DNA of 64,000 nt from Chryseolinea serpens (lineage in GTDB: Bacteria; Bacteroidota; Bacteroidia; Cytophagales; Cyclobacteriaceae): assembly GCF_900129725.1 (NCBI RefSeq), contig NZ_FQWQ01000001.1:372001-436000 (forward strand), written 5' to 3'. The position numbers and the translations under genes are program-made. The notes under the pieces are model-generated. The model saw nothing but the letters and a program-made list of their open reading frames with translations, ran no database searches and had not been told where the DNA came from. Positions within the stretch are counted from its first letter, which is position 1. Each line of letters opens with the position of its first letter. Below are positions 62,974 through 64,000 of the stretch, one piece after another.

Positions 62974-63795
62974 ATGAAGAGAGGAGCATTTAGTTTTTTT
63001 ATTGTCGCCCTTCTGTCCGGCTTTGTCGCGGAGCAGAATGATACATACCCCCCAATAAAAAACCAGAGCTTTAAGCGTGGCGAGGTCATCGAATTTAAGA
63101 TGACCTATGGCATCTTCACCGTCGGCAAAGGCAGCGTCAACATCCATCCCAAATACTTCCGGATCAACAACCGCGACTGCTTCAAGATCGACGTCTACGG
63201 CAAAACCGTGGGCATGGTCGACTGGGTCGCGGATGTTGACGACCGGTGGGGTGCCTACATCGACACCGTGGCCCTCATACCACACCAATTCTACCGGCGC
63301 ATTCGCGAAGGACGCTACAAAAAAGACGAATGGACCAACTTCGACCAGGTCAACAAAAAGATCGAAGTAAAAACGCTCGACAACGAGACCGGAAAATTCA
63401 AAGAACCTAAATACTACGACGCCCCACCCCAGGTCCGCGACATGGCGGCCGGCTTTCTGATTCTGCGCAACATGGACCTGTCGAAGATCAAGATCGGGGA
63501 CACCGTCTCGGTGAAGGGTTTTTTTGAAGACGAGTTCTACAATTTCAAGATCATCTACGGCGGCAAGGAAACCATCAAGGTCAAAATCGGCAAGGTGCGC
63601 GCGCTGGTCTTCAAACCCGTGATGCCCGCCAACAAAGTTTTCGATGGAGAGAATTCCGTAACCGCGTGGTTCTCCGACGACAAGAATCGTATCCCGGTCA
63701 AGATCAATGCCAACATGTTCATCGGCAGCGCCGGAGTGGAACTCACGGGCTATTCAGGGTTGAAGAGTCCCCTCAACCTGGTGCCGGAGGATTGA
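62974..63795 (+). CDS. DUF3108 family protein, secreted
   Basis: 273 residues with a signal peptide (MKRGAFSFFIVALLSGFVAE). The DUF3108 pattern is visible in FKRGEVIEFKMTYGIFTVGKGSVNIHP, FKIDVYGKTVGMVDWVADVDDRWGAYIDT, DMAAGFLILRNMDLSKIKIGDTVSV and the closing NSVTAWFSDDKNRIPVKINANMFIGS. Family members are periplasmic or outer-membrane-associated beta-rich proteins, possibly lipid- or carbohydrate-binding; none has a firm function. Confidence 0.9.
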   Translation: MKRGAFSFFIVALLSGFVAEQNDTYPPIKNQSFKRGEVIEFKMTYGIFTVGKGSVNIHPKYFRINNRDCFKIDVYGKTVGMVDWVADVDDRWGAYIDTVALIPHQFYRRIREGRYKKDEWTNFDQVNKKIEVKTLDNETGKFKEPKYYDAPPQVRDMAAGFLILRNMDLSKIKIGDTVSVKGFFEDEFYNFKIIYGGKETIKVKIGKVRALVFKPVMPANKVFDGENSVTAWFSDDKNRIPVKINANMFIGSAGVELTGYSGLKSPLNLVPED

Positions 63796-63824
63796 TCTGA
63801 AAATTTCGGTCGGATAAAAAAGGA

Positions 63825-64000
63825 TCAGGCAGCCGCCCGGTTCAATAGCTCGATAAATTTCTCGCGACTCACGGGCTTGATGATATACTCCCGCACATTT
63901 TTGTCTTGCTTGGCGCGGTTCACATCGCGTGGATCGATGGAGGAGCTCACCATGTAGATGGAGATCTCTTTTTTGAGATTGAGTTTCAGCGTGGCATAGT
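63825..64000 (-). CDS. response regulator receiver domain, C-terminal part (cut by window end)
   Basis: The minus-strand frame is open from the right edge to a TGA at 63825-63827. The last 57 residues include ISIYMVSSSIDPRDVNRAKQ and VREYIIKPVSREKFIELL, the end of a CheY-like receiver with the conserved Ser (in SSS) and Lys (YIIKPVS). The protein ends right after the receiver, so it is probably a single-domain response regulator. The phosphorylated Asp would lie beyond the window. Confidence 0.85.
   Translation of the reverse strand, partial: YATLKLNLKKEISIYMVSSSIDPRDVNRAKQDKNVREYIIKPVSREKFIELLNRAAA

Overview
The window looks like a chromosomal segment of a Bacteroidota bacterium, most likely a soil or freshwater Cytophagales member (Chryseolinea/Ohtaekwangia-like; the genus is a guess). 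The evidence is a giant secreted protein with a gliding-motility / type B C-terminal domain of the type IX secretion system, a DUF4369/DUF5106-type thioredoxin lipid-envelope protein, many lipoproteins with short lipoboxes, TAnnTTTG promoter elements instead of sigma70-type -10 boxes, and few Shine-Dalgarno sequences. There is no rRNA, tRNA, CRISPR array or recognisable transposase.

Layout. 1-9.3 kb: PadR-controlled MacB/FtsX-type permease, a tandem 0.3-kb palindromic repeat, a RibD-like reductase, an Ig-domain lipoprotein, a frameshifted DbpA-type RNA helicase and a HAD phosphatase. 9.4-20.7 kb: small redox and detoxification genes (ABM monooxygenase, cupin, EthD, VOC, luciferase-like flavoenzyme), a sterol-desaturase-like hydroxylase, a frameshifted Crp/Fnr regulator, GreB, an AraC regulator, a beta-helix protein, and a DUF2975/Xre pair with twin operator palindromes. 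21.2-26.5 kb: a low-GC accessory block with a 1366-residue TPR-CHAT caspase-like protease and an unknown 392-residue partner. 27.2-33 kb: a YdeI-like protein, an overlapping SDR/acyl-AMP ligase pair, a lipoprotein and a thiol-disulfide oxidoreductase.

33.1-37.7 kb: three tandem alpha/beta hydrolase paralogues predicted for three different compartments, bracketed by two Crp/Fnr regulators, then a VOC protein. 37.9-44.9 kb: a polysaccharide deacetylase lipoprotein, the giant T9SS beta-propeller/Ig protein, a nitronate monooxygenase-like enzyme and a GIY-YIG-like protein. 45.1-48.4 kb: a coupled unit of inner-membrane coiled-coil protein, cytoplasmic SH3-subtilase and secreted barrel-like protein. 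48.8-51.9 kb: an unknown protein translationally coupled to a NarX-type kinase and LuxR-type regulator.

52.2-64 kb is mostly housekeeping: glnS, an Asp-box protein, a GNAT, a cassette-like gene beside an attC-like inverted repeat, mnmE, a manganese module (mntR plus an Nramp transporter fused to a universal stress domain, with a DtxR-type operator), a glycosyltransferase, dapD, a DUF3108 protein and the end of a response regulator.

The best candidates for an undescribed system are the CHAT protease/partner operon (21175-26484) and the membrane protein/SH3-subtilase/secreted protein operon (45142-48380). Neither function can be proven from sequence alone.
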